This document shows positions 33,901-46,998 of a stretch of DNA of 64,000 nt, piece by piece. Origin of the DNA: Ischnura elegans (lineage: Eukaryota > Arthropoda > Insecta > Odonata > Coenagrionidae); NCBI RefSeq assembly GCF_921293095.1, contig NC_060253.1, forward strand, positions 83,427,992 to 83,491,991, written 5' to 3'. Under the pieces are notes generated by a model, which was given only the letters and a program-made list of their open reading frames with translations, was not told the DNA's origin and ran no database searches. Each line of letters starts with the position of its first letter. Position 1 is the first letter of the stretch. The position numbers and the translations under genes were made by a program.

Positions 33901-36900
33901 ATATTACATCCCCTGCCATTGTAGAGAAAATGTGTTTGGATGTAAAACTGTATCTTTAGCCTTTTTAGTGTTAATTAATGTGAAAAAATATCCGCAAATG
34001 ACCAAAAACCTGAAGTGGGACTGGACCATACTTCATGTATTCTTACTGTATTACTTACCAGTGGCACAACGAGGGGGGGGGGGGGGTTTTGGGGGGATGA
34101 ACCCCCCCCCCCCCCACAGCTCAGAGAAATTTTTAAGTTTATTCCATTTTTTTAATTGGATATATATTACTAATAGAATACTTTAAGGATGAATAGATCC
34201 CTCAGAAAGCCTTAAAACTCACCATTTTGAACCATTTATCTTTAAAATTACGCAATTGATTAATCTCGCACCTATCGCTTATCCTGTTGGGTATTCTATA
34301 CCCCCACACACCCCGGCATTAGTTGCACCTAAACCCCCCCCAGCCTTAATTCCTAGTTGCGCCCCTGTTACTTAATTCTCTTATTCTTAGTAGAACGTTA
34401 TGTGAATGACTAAGCCTGCGTCTGGTTTAGTTTTTTGACTTTTTAGTGGTTTAGTCTTATATCTTGGTCTTAGTCCAAGATTTAGTAAGCAAGAAACCTT
34501 ACACTTTATGTTGTTCCAATAATTGTGCTTGCATAATTAATTGCTTAATTATAAAGAGCAAATGCTTTTGCGGTGTGAGATTCAGGAAAGTAGAATCAAG
34601 CGTTGGGAGCAGTGAAAACATTCAGGAAAAACAAATCAGTGGACAAGTGATCAGGTTATCCCCTTTTCGATGCTGGATTTTAATATTTTATCCTACCTGT
34701 GATGCGTTCCATTACAATGCAGTCATAACAAGGTGTCAGATATCCAAAAATCTGAGGATATTATCATGGGATTCAAGGATATCCACCCACAATATGAGAT
34801 CACTATCCCAGGAGAAAGAATTTAGTGAGAATCACGCTTTAGTATCGAGAGATCATCTGGGGATAGAGGCATTATGAATGTTCATTTAAACTAGGCTTGT
34901 AAAGATACCAAGGTGAAGGAGGATAGGGTGAGGATCCAGCATCCAGAGTTTTCATTGCTGATTGGCTAATGACCGATTGCAGCAACTCCGGCAGACTTGA
35001 GCGGAACTTTGTGAAACTGATATTCAATATGGCTGCTTGAAATGACGGCTTATATTCTGGGTATCAGGAAATTTTAAATTCTCTGTCCTTGGATATTTTG
35101 TTTTGAAAATGTCAGCCCTGGCCCAGGGGAGGAAGGGGCTGGATTGTATCCTCACCTAGGCCAGGTTAAATAAAATGCAAGTCAAGTCCAAGTATTGATC
35201 GGAAAAGAAAGCTAAAATAGTGTTGGCCATGATGGAAAATTTGAGCTTAATTTAAATCTTTCATCTTATGCAGAAAATGATACTACATAATTAATAATAT
35301 ATTTTTCCAAAGAAATATACTGTATTAAAGACTTTTATAAACCTATATCACAAAATTAAGCTTGAAAAATACTTCAGCTGTGAGCGTAAACATTAAGCAC
35401 GGCATAGATGTTACGTACCGATATCCTTGCTATCCTCAGTTGGTCCCGACTATACTAAACATTCAGTATCTCTTGTGCTGGCTGGGAAGGAATGCGTATC
35501 AGATGTCATAAAAGATATGATACTGCTGTTTAAAGTGTTATTCCCCGTACAATTCATGCATTTCATCAAATATTTGGTCCTTTTTCAGAGTGACCAAAAG
35601 AGATGGTCGAATTCAAGGCTTTGCTGGTTCTCCTGTGGAAATTTCCGGCGATGGAGGATCTGTTCTGTTTGATCTGGGAGCTTCAGTTGGGCCAAGGTAT
35701 GCCTCATCTTTTTCTGACCTTCTATGCAGGAAAATTCCCCTGGGCTCCCCCAAGTGCCCTTGTTACTTTGTGTTACCCATTGTATATTTTTTACGTTGCT
35801 GCCTGGATAATCATTTGATGACAGTTTCCCTTTCCAAACATTTGAGGCACTCGTTCAGCGGTGTAGTAGAGATGAGTCAATTCCAAATGTCAATTATGAA
35901 TCCATTGATTCCAGAAAGATGATTATTTTGAAAATAGACTATAAGCTTTGGGCATAAAGGACACCACACACCTGAGCAATTGTGCACCATATTTCATTTA
36001 ATTAACAAATTATATCTGAAACAGTTAGTTTTAATTATTTTGTCAAAGCTGAGGATGTATTACTGTAATACTAATTTACTATTTTTAATGAAGATACTTT
36101 TTTGTCCACTTAATTGTCATTTTTATTTTATTCCATTCAGTCCTCAAATTTTAATGACAGCAATATTACTGACGAATAAATAATCATAATCATAATTTAT
36201 TCAACATTAAACATAATACAATGTAATAGTCTTCGTCAAAGAAAAACTAAATCTAGAATATACAATTTAGAGTATTGCTCTCCAGAAATTCATTGAGTGA
36301 ATAAAAAGCTTGAGTCACTATCCACGAATGAAGAACACCTTTAAACTTTCTTAAAGTACAATTTCTTGCCTCTTGAGGTAAGTGGTTGAACATGCAAAGT
36401 TTAACATGGTCAAAAGAATTTTTTGTAGTTGACAGCCTACAGTGGGGCTGTAACAGATTATTTTTGAGCCTTCTGTTGTAATGGTGGACATCAGCACCAG
36501 TTTTATGGCTGTCAATATTCACTTTTACATTTATTAAACATTTAAATATATATAGACGGTACAATGTCATAATCCCTTGCTGCCTGAATAGTGGTTTGCA
36601 GTGTTCCCTTACGTTAGAATTGGTAATAATCGTAATGGCTCTTTTCTGTAGAATAAATAACTCTTTAGAGGAGGAAGAATGGTCCCAAACCTCAATGCCA
36701 TAGGAGAGGTGGCAGTGAAAAATGGCAAAGTAAACTGCTCGAAGATGTTCGGCAGGAATGAGTGTTTTCAGTTTTCTAAGGAGGAATATGGCTTTTGATA
36801 ACTTAGCAGTTGTAGAGGATGTATGACAATCCCATATTAGTCTGCAATCAAGGTCAAAGCCCAGTAGCTTTAAATTTCTAGTGTGGTACAGAGTAGGGCT

Positions 36901-39900
36901 TAAGGAGAACACCATTTGTTGGGTTTTATTTGTGTTAAGGGCAAGCCTGTTTGCTGAGAACCACTCTTCGGCCACTGAAAGGATAACATCCGAAGGATAG
37001 GTGGGATCATTTAGATCATGTATGAGAGTAGTGTCGTCAGCATATAAGACTGACGTGCAAGGAAGATGGTGTGGGAGATCATTTATCAAAATTAAAAATA
37101 AAAGAGGACCGAGGACTGATCCTTGTGGTACACCATGTGTTACGTTAATAGGGGCAGACGGTGAATTATTCACTTGAACACATTGCGAGCGGTTTGTTAA
37201 GTAGGACTCCATGAGTTTTAATTCAGTATTATTGATACCATAATATTGTAATTTTCTAAGGAGTAGTGGATGGGAAACACAATCAAAAGCTTTAGAAAGG
37301 TCACAAGCTGTTAAAACAAGAGAGGATCTATTTTCAAAAGCCTCCAGTAAGTTATCGACCACATATTTGATGGCAGAAGATGTAGAACGACCTTGACGAA
37401 AGCCATATTGAGAGGGTGTAAATAGATTATTATCGTGAAAATGATTGTAGAGCTGAATTTTAATGACTTTTTCAATTATCTTACCAAAAACAGGAATGAT
37501 AGAAATTGGGCGGTAATTTGCTGGTGAGGTTCTATCACCTTTTTTATGAATAGGGACTATTTTCGATATCTTGAGTTTTTTTGGGAATGAGCCTGACTGA
37601 AAGCAAGTATTGCAGATTATTGCAAGGGGTTCACTGAGTACATCTGCTAATTGTATGATAAGGTTGGCAGATAATCCATAAATGTCGGTGCAGTTTGATT
37701 TTCTGAAGCTTTTGATAGTTTAAAAAATGTCAGTGGGAGTAACCCACTGCCATTTGAAAGCAGGTGCGGTTACAGGGAGTTCTCTAAGAAGATCAGTGGC
37801 ATCAGCAGATGGGCTCTTTAAAGAGGAGATGATGAGATTGATTGAGTCAATGAAATGCTTGTTCAGGCTTTCAGAACAGAAAGGGAGTTCTGAATTGAGA
37901 TGTATAGAGCCAGTTTCAGAATTAATAACTTTCCAGGCTGCCTTTACTTTATTGTCAGCCTTATTAATTAGAGTACCATTTGCCATAATTTTTGACTGAT
38001 TTATTTAATTTATGTACTCCTTCTTATGAAGAAGCCAGGCCTTCTTGTCCTCAATATTGCGAGAGTGACTATATTTGGAGTGAAGTTGGATTACTACAGA
38101 TCGTAAATGAGATAATTCCTTAGTAAACCACTTATTACTGGGCTTTTTACCTTTAGTTTTGGACATAAGTCTTTTGGGGAAACAGTGTCCAAAGAGCAAT
38201 ATGAAATTCTCAAAAAAACAAGTGAAGTTATCGTTGCCATTTTGATATTGAAGGAGCGAAAACCAGGTGACATTGGACAATAGAGATTTTAAATTTTCAC
38301 CACCAATATGAGAAATATGCCGAGTAAATGTAGGAAGATGGGTCTTACATACGGGTTCAGAAATCTTCGGGCTCTTCTTTCAGTGGTAAATCTGAAGTCC
38401 AAAGCTAGGTGATCTGACAACCCTAAGTCAGTCACGTTGACATTATAAGAAGAGGCAGGTAAGCTTGTAATTATATTGTCAAGGCAAGAGCTGGCTCTTG
38501 TGGGCTCTCTGTTTACACAGTGTAAATTGAAGGACATGAGCAGAGCAATGAGGGAGTTTGTCTCTCTTGTGTCAAATCGAATATCGACATTTAGGTCTCC
38601 ACATACAATTATAACCTTACCAAACTTATAGAGAGTAACTAAAATTTGCTCTAGCTGTTGGCAGAAAATTACAAAATCATCATTTGGGGATCTATATAAA
38701 CACACAACAATCACATGGTATTCTTTCACATATATGGCACTTGCCTCACAATGCACTTCCCTGCATAACCCACTGATGTTGATTACTTTAACAGATAAGT
38801 GCTGGGCAGCATAGATTGATGTACCACCGTGCTTTGCTTTAATTCTGGAGAAGGATATTGCCAGCCTGTAACCCTTGATATTGGAGATATCAAATTCCTC
38901 AGTTTTGAGCCAGTGCTCTGTTATACATAGAAAGTCATATGGGCACTCATTGACTGAAACTTCTAGGGCACTAAGTTTATTGCGTAGGCATTGAATGTTT
39001 AAACATAGGATTGAGGACAGACCACTGTGCACCTTTACACTGTCAATACTGTTATTATGATTAGAATTATCAGACAACTGGTAGGAAATGATAGAGTCCT
39101 TTTGATCTCGAATAACTACTTCTGTTTCATAAGGTGACACCGGCGCAGAACTTAACTTGGTGCCAAGTTTTTTCGAGCTATCCGAAGTAAATCTACCTTT
39201 CAAATAGTCCACAACTTCTTCTGGTTTTGTGTCCTTTGGAAACCTCCACACGTGAAGACTACAATATCCCGGCTGTTAGTGCGAATAGGAATCAAAGGAA
39301 TCAGAATCTGTAATCGATTTGAAAGAATCAGAATTCAAATCGGAATCGACTCATCCCTAGTATGTATGTAACTTGTCTGGTTTCAGGATATCCCTTGATG
39401 AGGAAGGCATCAGTATGACTGGATTGGAGTCACTGGATGTACTCCTGCACGGGGCCTCCAGGGGGAGTTTGCACCATGGAGGGGGTCCCCCTAGGGGCTC
39501 GCCCGCTACTGTCTTCTCAACCCGCTACCCCAACTTTGGGCTCCCGCGAGGCGTGAGGCGCCTGGACGTTGCTTCTGCCACAGCCAAGAGGCTCTCGGCC
39601 CCTGTGGGTGCATCCCTTCGCTTGAAGTCTACCTCCAGGGTGAGCTGCTTGCCTCTCTCCTTCCTTTCCGGTCATTTTGAGGCATTGAGGTCCTCCACAT
39701 GGCCTCATTAACTGAATGTCTCAGCCATTCTGGCTGTTCAGGAGGACTTTATTAATCTTCTGGCCAAATTCACACCCATGAGTGAGCATGCCACAGCAAT
39801 TTCACATTTTAGTACTACATTGCATTGCTCAAATATGACATAGGTCTTTCATAGGTTTTTATGGTGTTGTCCATGATTTTTGCTAGATTCCAGGTTTGTT

Positions 39901-42900
39901 GACAAGCCTGGAATCTTCCAATGACCTTTAGCAGGAAGAGTAGGCTTGTCTCCCAATTTTTATTATTGTTGATTGTGATAGAGTTTGAAAAATAAAGAGT
40001 TGCATATTTTTTTGTTTGTCTTTATATTATGATGTCTACTTCTTGAGCTGTTGATTGCAGATGAGGTCAACCTTTTTTTCAATAAGTTGATAATATGATA
40101 ATTTTTCAATAAGTTGATAATGAATCTCCAAATAAAATGTTAACACTTGCCAAAGACTGGCTTTTCTTACAAGAAATAATTGAACATTTACTTTGATTTT
40201 GTTTCTTTAAAAAACACTCATTTATTGTTTACTGTATTATTATCTTCTTTTATTGGCATACATTTTTGTTATTTGATGGTGGCTCAATTCTAATTCTAGT
40301 CCTATGACCTTGGAGACCACCTAAAGCTCCTTCTCTTTGTTATCTTGTATTCAGCTGTAAAGTCAAAATGTAGGATTAAATAAATTATGATTGTTATAAT
40401 TATTATAATACTATGAACCGCTCATGCCATTGCAGCTCAGCTACTCCTCGGCCAAATGCATGGCCTTCATATGATATGTTGTTATTTACACTCCTTCAAG
40501 TCACCATGGAATACTGCATGAAGACTCAATTATTCAGTCCAAAGGGTTTTCATTCTTCTGACATCATTCCCTACTCTTCAAAGCCATCCTCCCTGAGAGC
40601 TGCAGTGGAGGTCAATTTTGGGCTATGAGAGGGTTGGAGGCGGGCATCAACCTCAAAGTCGCAACGGTATTTAGGATACACCCCTTCATGGGTGCAGCTA
40701 GCAATTAAAGCTGGGGGGTTTTAGCCACAACTCATACTGGAAGGTCTGAGGGGTATGGAATACCCGCAGGAGTAAGCAGGAGGTCCGGGAGTCGTCCCCC
40801 ATAAAAATTTTAAGATAAATGGTTCAAAATGGTGAGTTTTATGGCTTTCGAAGGGATATTTTATTAATCTTTGCACTATTCTGTAAGTAATGTTAATACA
40901 TTTAAGTAAAATGCATTAAACGTAAAAATTTCTCTGAGCTCTGGGGGGGGGGGGATTTATTCCCCAAACCCCCCCCCCCCCCCCCCCACTCGCTTTGCCA
41001 CTGGAGCCCGTAACAATGCAATCCTAAGATTGGTATTCTATAGCCCTCCATTTTTTCCTATCCCATCCAGTTATTTGACCTCCTTGAGGCTCCTCCTCCC
41101 CATATACTTCCATGAGCGATCCAATTGCACCCTTGATTTATCTCTAAAGAAAACACTGTGCATGAATTTTAAGCTGGCTTTGGAGCACAAGTGCTGGAGG
41201 TTGGATTTTCCAGGAGGTCTGTATTGGATATCTCCTCATAAATTTTTTTTTTAAATATCAGATTCCATTTAGCTTTTTTAATGTTGCTAATATGGATTTT
41301 AGGGAATGATCATTTTTATTGTTAGGTATTCACGCTCATATTTCTGCCTCCATTGTCCGTTTAGGTGCGACTCCGAGGTAGTGAAGGAGCTGTTCTAGAT
41401 GGGAGAGAACTTGCGTGGTCTGCTGACCAGGATATCTTACTTCGCTCTGTGAATGGAAGCATTTTGCTGAATGGTAAGTCTCCGAGCTAATTAATAATAA
41501 TAATATTTATTTGCCTGGAGATCTTGGTACATACATGTTCCATTATATACTGCACATCAATGTTTAGTCACAAAAGAAGACATTTAAGGAAATAACAATA
41601 AACATTACCTATACAGAACATATTTACATAATTAAATATTCGTCAATAGAATAAAATAAATGTATCAAAAAGAACTCCTTCACCTTAAATTTAAAACTAG
41701 ACATTTTTTCCAAGCTCTTAATGTTTCTAGGAAGCTTGTTGTATAGAAGTAGTCCCATGTTTAGGGGGGAAAGGCTGGTTTTACTGGTTCTGATGAACTT
41801 TACATGTAATTGCGAGTCTCATGTCTGTCAATTATAAAAGATAAACTGAAATTTTCGAGAAAAAACTTGGTGGAACGGCATGAAATGAAATAAAATAACT
41901 TAGTGATGTAGTCCTCTCAATAATCTTCATTTGATCAACCAATATTTTGCTCTTTTTGTGATGAAGTTTTGAAGGAAGCAACATTTGTACAGTGTGACAG
42001 ATAATGCCTTGAGAAATTTTGACAGTAGCCAGTTAGGAGTGAAAATACAAGCTGGATTGATTTCCAAGACAAGTAATACATTTAATTTCAAGTAAATAGA
42101 GTTTGCTAAATCATAAAATCATTACAATTAATGATGAGGTTATTCATACATTTTAGCTCAGACATACCTTGAGAGTAAAATATGCAAAATAACTCTTGGC
42201 ACCTTAGAGATATAGGATATCCAGCCGACCTATAACGTAAGGTGGATATAACTTGCTCTCTTCCTCTTTTTAAGGAGTGGCAATATAAGAAACTTTCGAT
42301 TTTTCTTTGTAAGCAACTTGCTTCATAAGAAAGCATAATTCACCTGTTGAAAAGAGTTTCTTTCCCTCATTTAAGTGCACATGCTCAAAATTGCTTTTGT
42401 AGTTGAGGAGAAATTGTCCTAATTTCACATAAAATCTGATAAAACAGCCCTAAGTAGCTGTTTAAATATATTTTCTGAGTTTATGAATGCTTTTAGTGGC
42501 TGCAAAAATATATCGAACTACACCTCACACACAATAAAATACAGGGATGCCAACTTACAAAAAATGTTGGGGGGGCCCAAACCCGAGATCTTGCCCTGAG
42601 AAATTTTATAAGTAGTAACTTTTAAGCTTTGTCAGCATTTTAGAAGAGTCATATAATCGACATTAGAACCCTGATAACTCGAATCTTGATATATGGACAC
42701 TCCGGGGAAAATCGACAAGCCTGACATATTTTTTCCTCACACCCATAACGAATTTTTGAGGGGGCTTGGGCCCCCTCAGTCCCCATGAAGTTGGCGCCAC
42801 TGATAAAAGAGGTGCTTGCTAAAATGGTCGCCATCTTTATCTATGACACCATTTTTGCAACTTCTTGTGCACCGAGTAAAATTTAAACCCCACCATTATC

Positions 42901-45900
42901 ACCACTGGTTTTGTTTTGTATGAAAACTGTGCCATATGCAAGTGTGGGCTGAAAATAGGTTTTAATTGAAAATATCATTATTCTCTCCCCGACCCAATCA
43001 CCTTCCCTCATTCATCCCATATGGAGAGGGGATGAAGTTGCCTCAGGCAAAATCTCATCTACATCTACATCTACATAATACCCTGCGAGCCACCTCTAGG
43101 GTGTTTGGCAGGGGGGACACATAGATTTGGCACATAGATTTGTCCAAGGAACAACTTTGCCAAATTTTATGCTTGCTTCATCAAAGTCAGCATTTTTAGC
43201 TTTGTATAAATTAGTTGAGTATTGTCGATGGCCGAGTGTCGGCTCTGGCATGTAGCAGTTGAGTTTGCCCATGATGACGATAAAGCAGGGAGAAAATTCC
43301 ACGGGGAGAAGTGTCCAGTCATTCTTATCTAAGTCTGTGGTGAAAAGTGATTAATTTATTCTCTGTATTTGCTATACAGTATTTGTTCTTGCTAGAAATT
43401 ACATTAAAATGTGGTGGACAACATCACTACAAATTTCAAATTTTGGTAAAAACCCATGATAGGGGGGTTTCCTATTATTTTTTATTGCCGAAATCGAAAG
43501 ATTATAACTCCTGTAGTACGCATTTCACGTTTTTAGATTTTCGAATGATGATATCTATTTTTTGCGATTAAATGAAAAGTGAAAATTTTCAAGCGCGCGA
43601 AAATGCGACGGCTAAGTATGAATGATGGGAAAAAGTCTGTGTGACGTATTTCTGGTTCCCGTTGCCGCTCTGTGAGGTGACCTTGAGGCGAGGCTTGAGC
43701 GCTGATACGACGCAGGCTGCTAGCAGGTAGCTGAGTACCTTGCTAGCTGGTAGTGCTTGGCTTAAATATGGATTATTACTACCTTATCAAACGAAAGAAA
43801 CTTTCCGGCCTTATACAATTTTAATAAGTGATTATTAAGAGATGTTTCCCTGAGGTCTGTGACTCATGCATGCATTGGTAATCTCAGACGATGTAAAATT
43901 CCTATCTTCTCGTGTAGAAACTAGGTCCCTGTGACGTCACGTGGAGTGGCATCGCATGGGCGCCAATCTGGCCCTTTTCAAATGAGGATAAAAATGGACC
44001 ATTGCCATTCGTCTAGACCGGTATTTCTAAAACGAAATAATTTGTATATAATGAATACAGTAATGGTGGGTAACGAATCGCAATCAATGCCTTTCGTTTT
44101 CTTTGATGAAGGAAACTACCCTATTATAGCTTATTTCCCAGCTAAATTTGGATTGCTTGCCATCGGCAATGTGAGTGACAACTTTTTTCAATTCATTAAA
44201 ATGTGTGGTGGGTGACAGCACATTGAATGGAGAATCCTCTATTATAATTTTCTCGGTTGAAGTTATGGGTAAATGTTTGCTTTTTGCAACATTCTATCTT
44301 GTTCCAAGATCCTGAGAGTTAATGTGGGACTCTTTTCTCAGTGCAAATGCAATGCTGATGCTGTCTTTGTTAACAAAGAACGCTGTTCCTGGTGAGTTTG
44401 AACTGAAAAATATTCACCGGGAAAAACTACCTTCATATTTGCCTATTTTGGGATTTGAATTTGTGTCCCCTAAATTAATGCCAAGTGCTCCACCATTTCA
44501 GCTATCTTGGCATCTTCTTTTGCAAAGTTTTTGTCAAAAGCCGAAAAAACTGCCAAGGAAGAAGATACGCCTCGGTAGCTGAGTTGACCGAGTACCTGGC
44601 ATGGATTATAAGAAATAAAGACTAAATAATAAGTATCTGGGTTCAAATTCAGGTCAAGGCAAACAATTTATCCTCTGTGAAATATTTGCACTTAGCATGT
44701 ACTTATAGGTCACTCCAAAAATGTATGCCTCTGGCTGGTCCACGGTTAATGCCTTGAGGTTATTTGATTTTACAAGTATATTTATAACAATAAGCTTGAA
44801 AAATATGATTCTATGATTTCCAGGTGGCTTGTATTTCCTGGTGGGCTATATTTCTAACCACTGAATTCACGCCTCGTACTATGCCTCTAAATCTATCACG
44901 ACATCTTCTTCCTCTGAAGAGTTTTCTTAGAGTTTTGTTTAGAGCACCTAGTGTGAAATTGGGGTATCTGTGTTGTTATCTCAGTGAGGGTAAATGATTT
45001 TTTCCTGCAAAACTTTTGCAATTCAAGAGAAATGGGAATGGCATTCTTTGTCAACAAATACATTTCATGTCTCTCCCATTGATGTGGTGTGGATCCCAAG
45101 AAACCTTCATTTATATGCTTTAACTTTACCTTTCAGGGACCAATGGTGTTGCCCTAGACGTGAGAAGTGTACCCCTTGTCCCATTGCCACCACCAAATCA
45201 TGTGGCCATGATGCGCCGCATGCGTGCCGCAGGCAGTGGCGAGAGGGGGGCTGATGGCAGTCAAATTGCTTCCAATGATGGGAATCCCCATTTGAAGGAG
45301 AGGAAGCTCAAGAGAGTGAGTACACACATATTCCTTGTGAATTTTTAATACAACGAGCGTGCTGCACCTGCTCCGAGCGGGCTTCCCCCGCTCTTTTCAA
45401 TGCAGGTCCACAGAGGGATAGGCGCGTTTCTAATTTTAAAATGTAGAAAAAAAAGGCAGGGTCTTATGTACAAATTTAATTGGAATGTTCATGTACAAAT
45501 TGAGGTCAGAGGACCTCTTTAAACACAACATTGGAAGTAATTACACTATCCTCTGTTAAACGCACATGATGACTCATACTTACTTATCAACAGGAGACTT
45601 GAATGTGGAATCAGCCGAATTTTGATAAAAGTTATATGAGTATGAATGCGAGATATTGTTGCAAATGAACAAATGTATCAGTTTGTGCGCCGTTAGCATC
45701 AGGAATATTTACCGGTTTTTGTTTTTTTTTTGTTTGGTTTTTTTGTTTTTTTTTAATTATTTAAATACCAAATTTAGGAAACAATAGCAATATTTAGGAA
45801 TTAAGATATGCCGTTGCATGTTCTCTGATAAATTCTGTGCATTTTGGTACCTCATTTGTAGATTTTGGTTGCGTATAAGTTGAGAAAAAGGTATCTATAC

Positions 45901-46998
45901 AGTAGAAATAATATAGAAGATAGAACCTCGCTTTAAGATATCAATCCTTCCCAGATGACCAATCACAAGAGGCAAAGATTTATGGTGAATTAATGTTGGT
46001 ATATACATGTATATGAGTATGCAATTTCAATATTTATTTCTATGAGTTACCATATGCATTATTTTTTGTTGATTTTTATGTATAAGTTTCAGTGTGTGAA
46101 TCTTACAGCAGAGAATACATGTGCTCTTAAGATTCAAGTTACTAATTAATTACCATCGTGCTGGAAAGCCAATGCGAGGAAACAATTAACTCTTGAAATT
46201 TCCTCAAATAAATCTGTTGATTTCTACAAACCAACATTTAATGTTTTCTATGAGCAAACCTTTACTTTGTCTACAATTTTTCTTCTTTCACGAGCCTGTC
46301 GCCCTTTAGTTTCCATATTGTGGATTAGTAGATCTCTCCGATGAGTCAGGGTTTTTGTCGTGTTTCTTCCTTGTTAATGACTGCAGCTGGTGATATAAGT
46401 ACCTGCTCCTTGCTAAAGTGGGACTTAGCCTCTTGGGGCTCCTTGGTCACATCCTTACCTCGGCCCATGAGTAACCACTTCGACAGCCCAGAATCAGTGG
46501 AGGGGACTTGAGTTGCTTTCCTATTTTCAGGTGGAGAACCTGCATCATCGGAACTACTTTCAGCCTCAGAACATGTGGATGGAATCGGGAAATGAAGCAG
46601 TCACCACAGCGGTGCGCAGGCTGAAAACAAGGCGGTTGCGCAAAGCAGGGAGGCAGGTGGCGGGCGAATTCAAGAGGATGCCCTTTGGCACACTAAGGGG
46701 CCATGCCCCCCTTGCTTTCCCTGTAACCGAGGTGCAGGGGGCACTGGGCGAGGCACTGCACCTGCCCGTGCTGGCCCCGTGGGCAAGTGCCAATGCCTCG
46801 CGTAAGCACAGCGGTGCAGTCTCGGCACCGTCTCGGCTGCGGAGAGGGGGAGCCAAGGTGGGGGCGCGGCCCCAGTTCAAGGTGTGCGTGTGCATGCCAG
46901 GAGGGAGGCTGTTTCGCGTGCCTTGGTCCCCTAGCGGCTGCCTCAACGTTGCTGAACAGATTCACATTCTCCCCCCAGCCATGAACCCCTGCCTCTGA
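30994..46998 (+). CDS. Scgbeta: Beta-sarcoglycan
   Basis: Seven exons: 30994-31118, 31425-31655, 35589-35696, 39387-39639, 41365-41473, 45137-45315, 46531-46998; all GT-AG and in phase. 490 residues from ATG 30994, or 479 from the in-frame ATG at 31027; the choice is uncertain. HHNSNFKAGYVPV matches the human segment HNSNFKAGYIPI. Exon 2 holds the single membrane helix (VVLWALVLLLFAMAAANLCL) of this type II protein. Exon 5 ends in NGS and NGT glycosylation sites at the same place as human. The C-terminus keeps the cysteine pattern CVC, GC, PC. Beta-sarcoglycan is a core subunit of the dystrophin-associated sarcoglycan complex in muscle membrane. It is much longer than human (318) because of Gly/Ser/His-rich sequence in exon 4 and about 100 basic residues in exon 7. 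Confidence 0.93.
32317..32605 (+). mobile_element. hAT-type MITE, family B related
   Basis: 289 bp, start CGGTGGCGTAACTATGG, end CCTAGTTATGCCATTG (inverted). Flanks TGCTATAG and CACTATAG match at 6 of 8 positions. In beta-sarcoglycan intron 2. Confidence 0.65.
32899..33559 (+). mobile_element. TA-flanked MITE, GGGTAGTTTCC family, copy 1
   Basis: 661 bp, inverted ends GGGTAGTTTCC and GGGTGGTTTCC, with TA on both sides. Nearly full-length relatives at 43462-44121 (inverted) and a deleted copy at 52847-53120. No protein. TA duplication suggests Tc1/mariner mobilisation. Confidence 0.85.
34059..34367 (+). mobile_element. hAT-type MITE, family A, copy 3
   Basis: 309 bp from CAGTGGCACAACGAGG to GTTGCGCCCCTG; flanks TTACTTAC and TTACTTAA (7/8). 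Contains long G and C homopolymers. Confidence 0.85.
36185..39270 (-). mobile_element. Non-LTR retrotransposon (APE-type LINE), almost complete ORF2, antisense
   Basis: Minus strand in beta-sarcoglycan intron 3. 39251-38289 encodes an apurinic-type endonuclease (CLNIQCLRNKLSAL, ITEHWLK, CGDLNVDIRF, GLSDHLALDF). 38280-37720 is linker sequence with breaks. About 37710-36253 is the reverse transcriptase (PANYRPISIIPVFGKIIEK, SQYGFRQGRST, DLSKAFDCVSH, HGVPQGSVLGPLLF, catalytic YADD), with the longest open stretch at 37362-36253. The sequence N-terminal to the endonuclease (FPKDTKPEEVVDYLKGRF) looks like an ORF1-type end, so the copy is 5'-truncated near 39270. A few stops and shifts make it inactive but rather young. 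Jockey/CR1-like group; clade not resolved. Confidence 0.88.
40687..41003 (-). mobile_element. hAT-type MITE, family A, copy 4 (inverted)
   Basis: Reverse orientation relative to copies 1-3: CAAAATGGTGAGTTTTATGG and GGGTATGGAATACCC are shared; right end rc CAGTGGCAAAGCGAGTGG. Target duplication not convincing. In beta-sarcoglycan intron 4. Confidence 0.75.
41487..42350 (-). mobile_element. LINE 3' fragment
   Basis: Minus-strand translation of 41830-41640 (KFIRTSKTSLSPLNMGLLLY, NKLPRNIKSLEKMSSFK, FYSIDEYLI) matches the tail typical of insect reverse transcriptases (LYN.LP..IK.....FK..LK......FYS..E). 42106-42336 carries more decayed sequence of the same kind. A different family from the LINE at 36185. 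Confidence 0.6.
42542..42802. mobile_element. hAT-type MITE, family C
   Basis: 261 bp with ends CAGGGATGCCAACTT and (rc) CAGTGGCGCCAACTT, flanked by ATAAAATA and ATAAAAGA (7/8). Confidence 0.75.
43043..43120. repeat. CTACAT-type dispersed repeat
   Basis: Tandem CTACAT units then ACCCTGCGAGCCACC. I recall similar sequence at the ends of insect retroposons but cannot place it here. Confidence 0.35.
43462..44121 (-). mobile_element. TA-flanked MITE, GGGTAGTTTCC family, copy 2 (inverted)
   Basis: 660 bp, inverted relative to copy 1, TA at both ends. Shares ACGAAAGGCATTGATTGCGA and TTTTCGCGCGCTTGAAAATT (allowing changes). In beta-sarcoglycan intron 5. Confidence 0.85.
44388..44517 (-). mobile_element. 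tRNA-derived SINE (inverted)
   Basis: Minus strand: GATAGCTGAAATGGTGGAGC (A box) and AATTCAAATCCCAAAATAGG (B box). Confidence 0.55.
44571..44760 (+). mobile_element. tRNA-derived SINE
   Basis: CCTCGGTAGCTGAGTTGACC (A box) and GGGTTCAAATTCAGG (B box); the spacing is enlarged by AT-rich sequence in the anticodon region. Confidence 0.55.
45717..45758 (+). repeat. T/G homopolymeric tract
   Basis: Poly-T broken by single or paired Gs in beta-sarcoglycan intron 6. Confidence 0.8.

Noticed and set aside
34464-34877. 137-codon open frame on the + strand
   Set aside because: No family resemblance, no splice-compatible partners, and it lies within a beta-sarcoglycan intron.
40687-41003. 8-bp target duplication for MITE family A copy 4
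   Set aside because: Flanks match at only about 5 of 8 positions, no better than chance.
46566-46946. 126-codon antisense open frame
   Set aside because: A shadow of the GC-rich last exon of beta-sarcoglycan.
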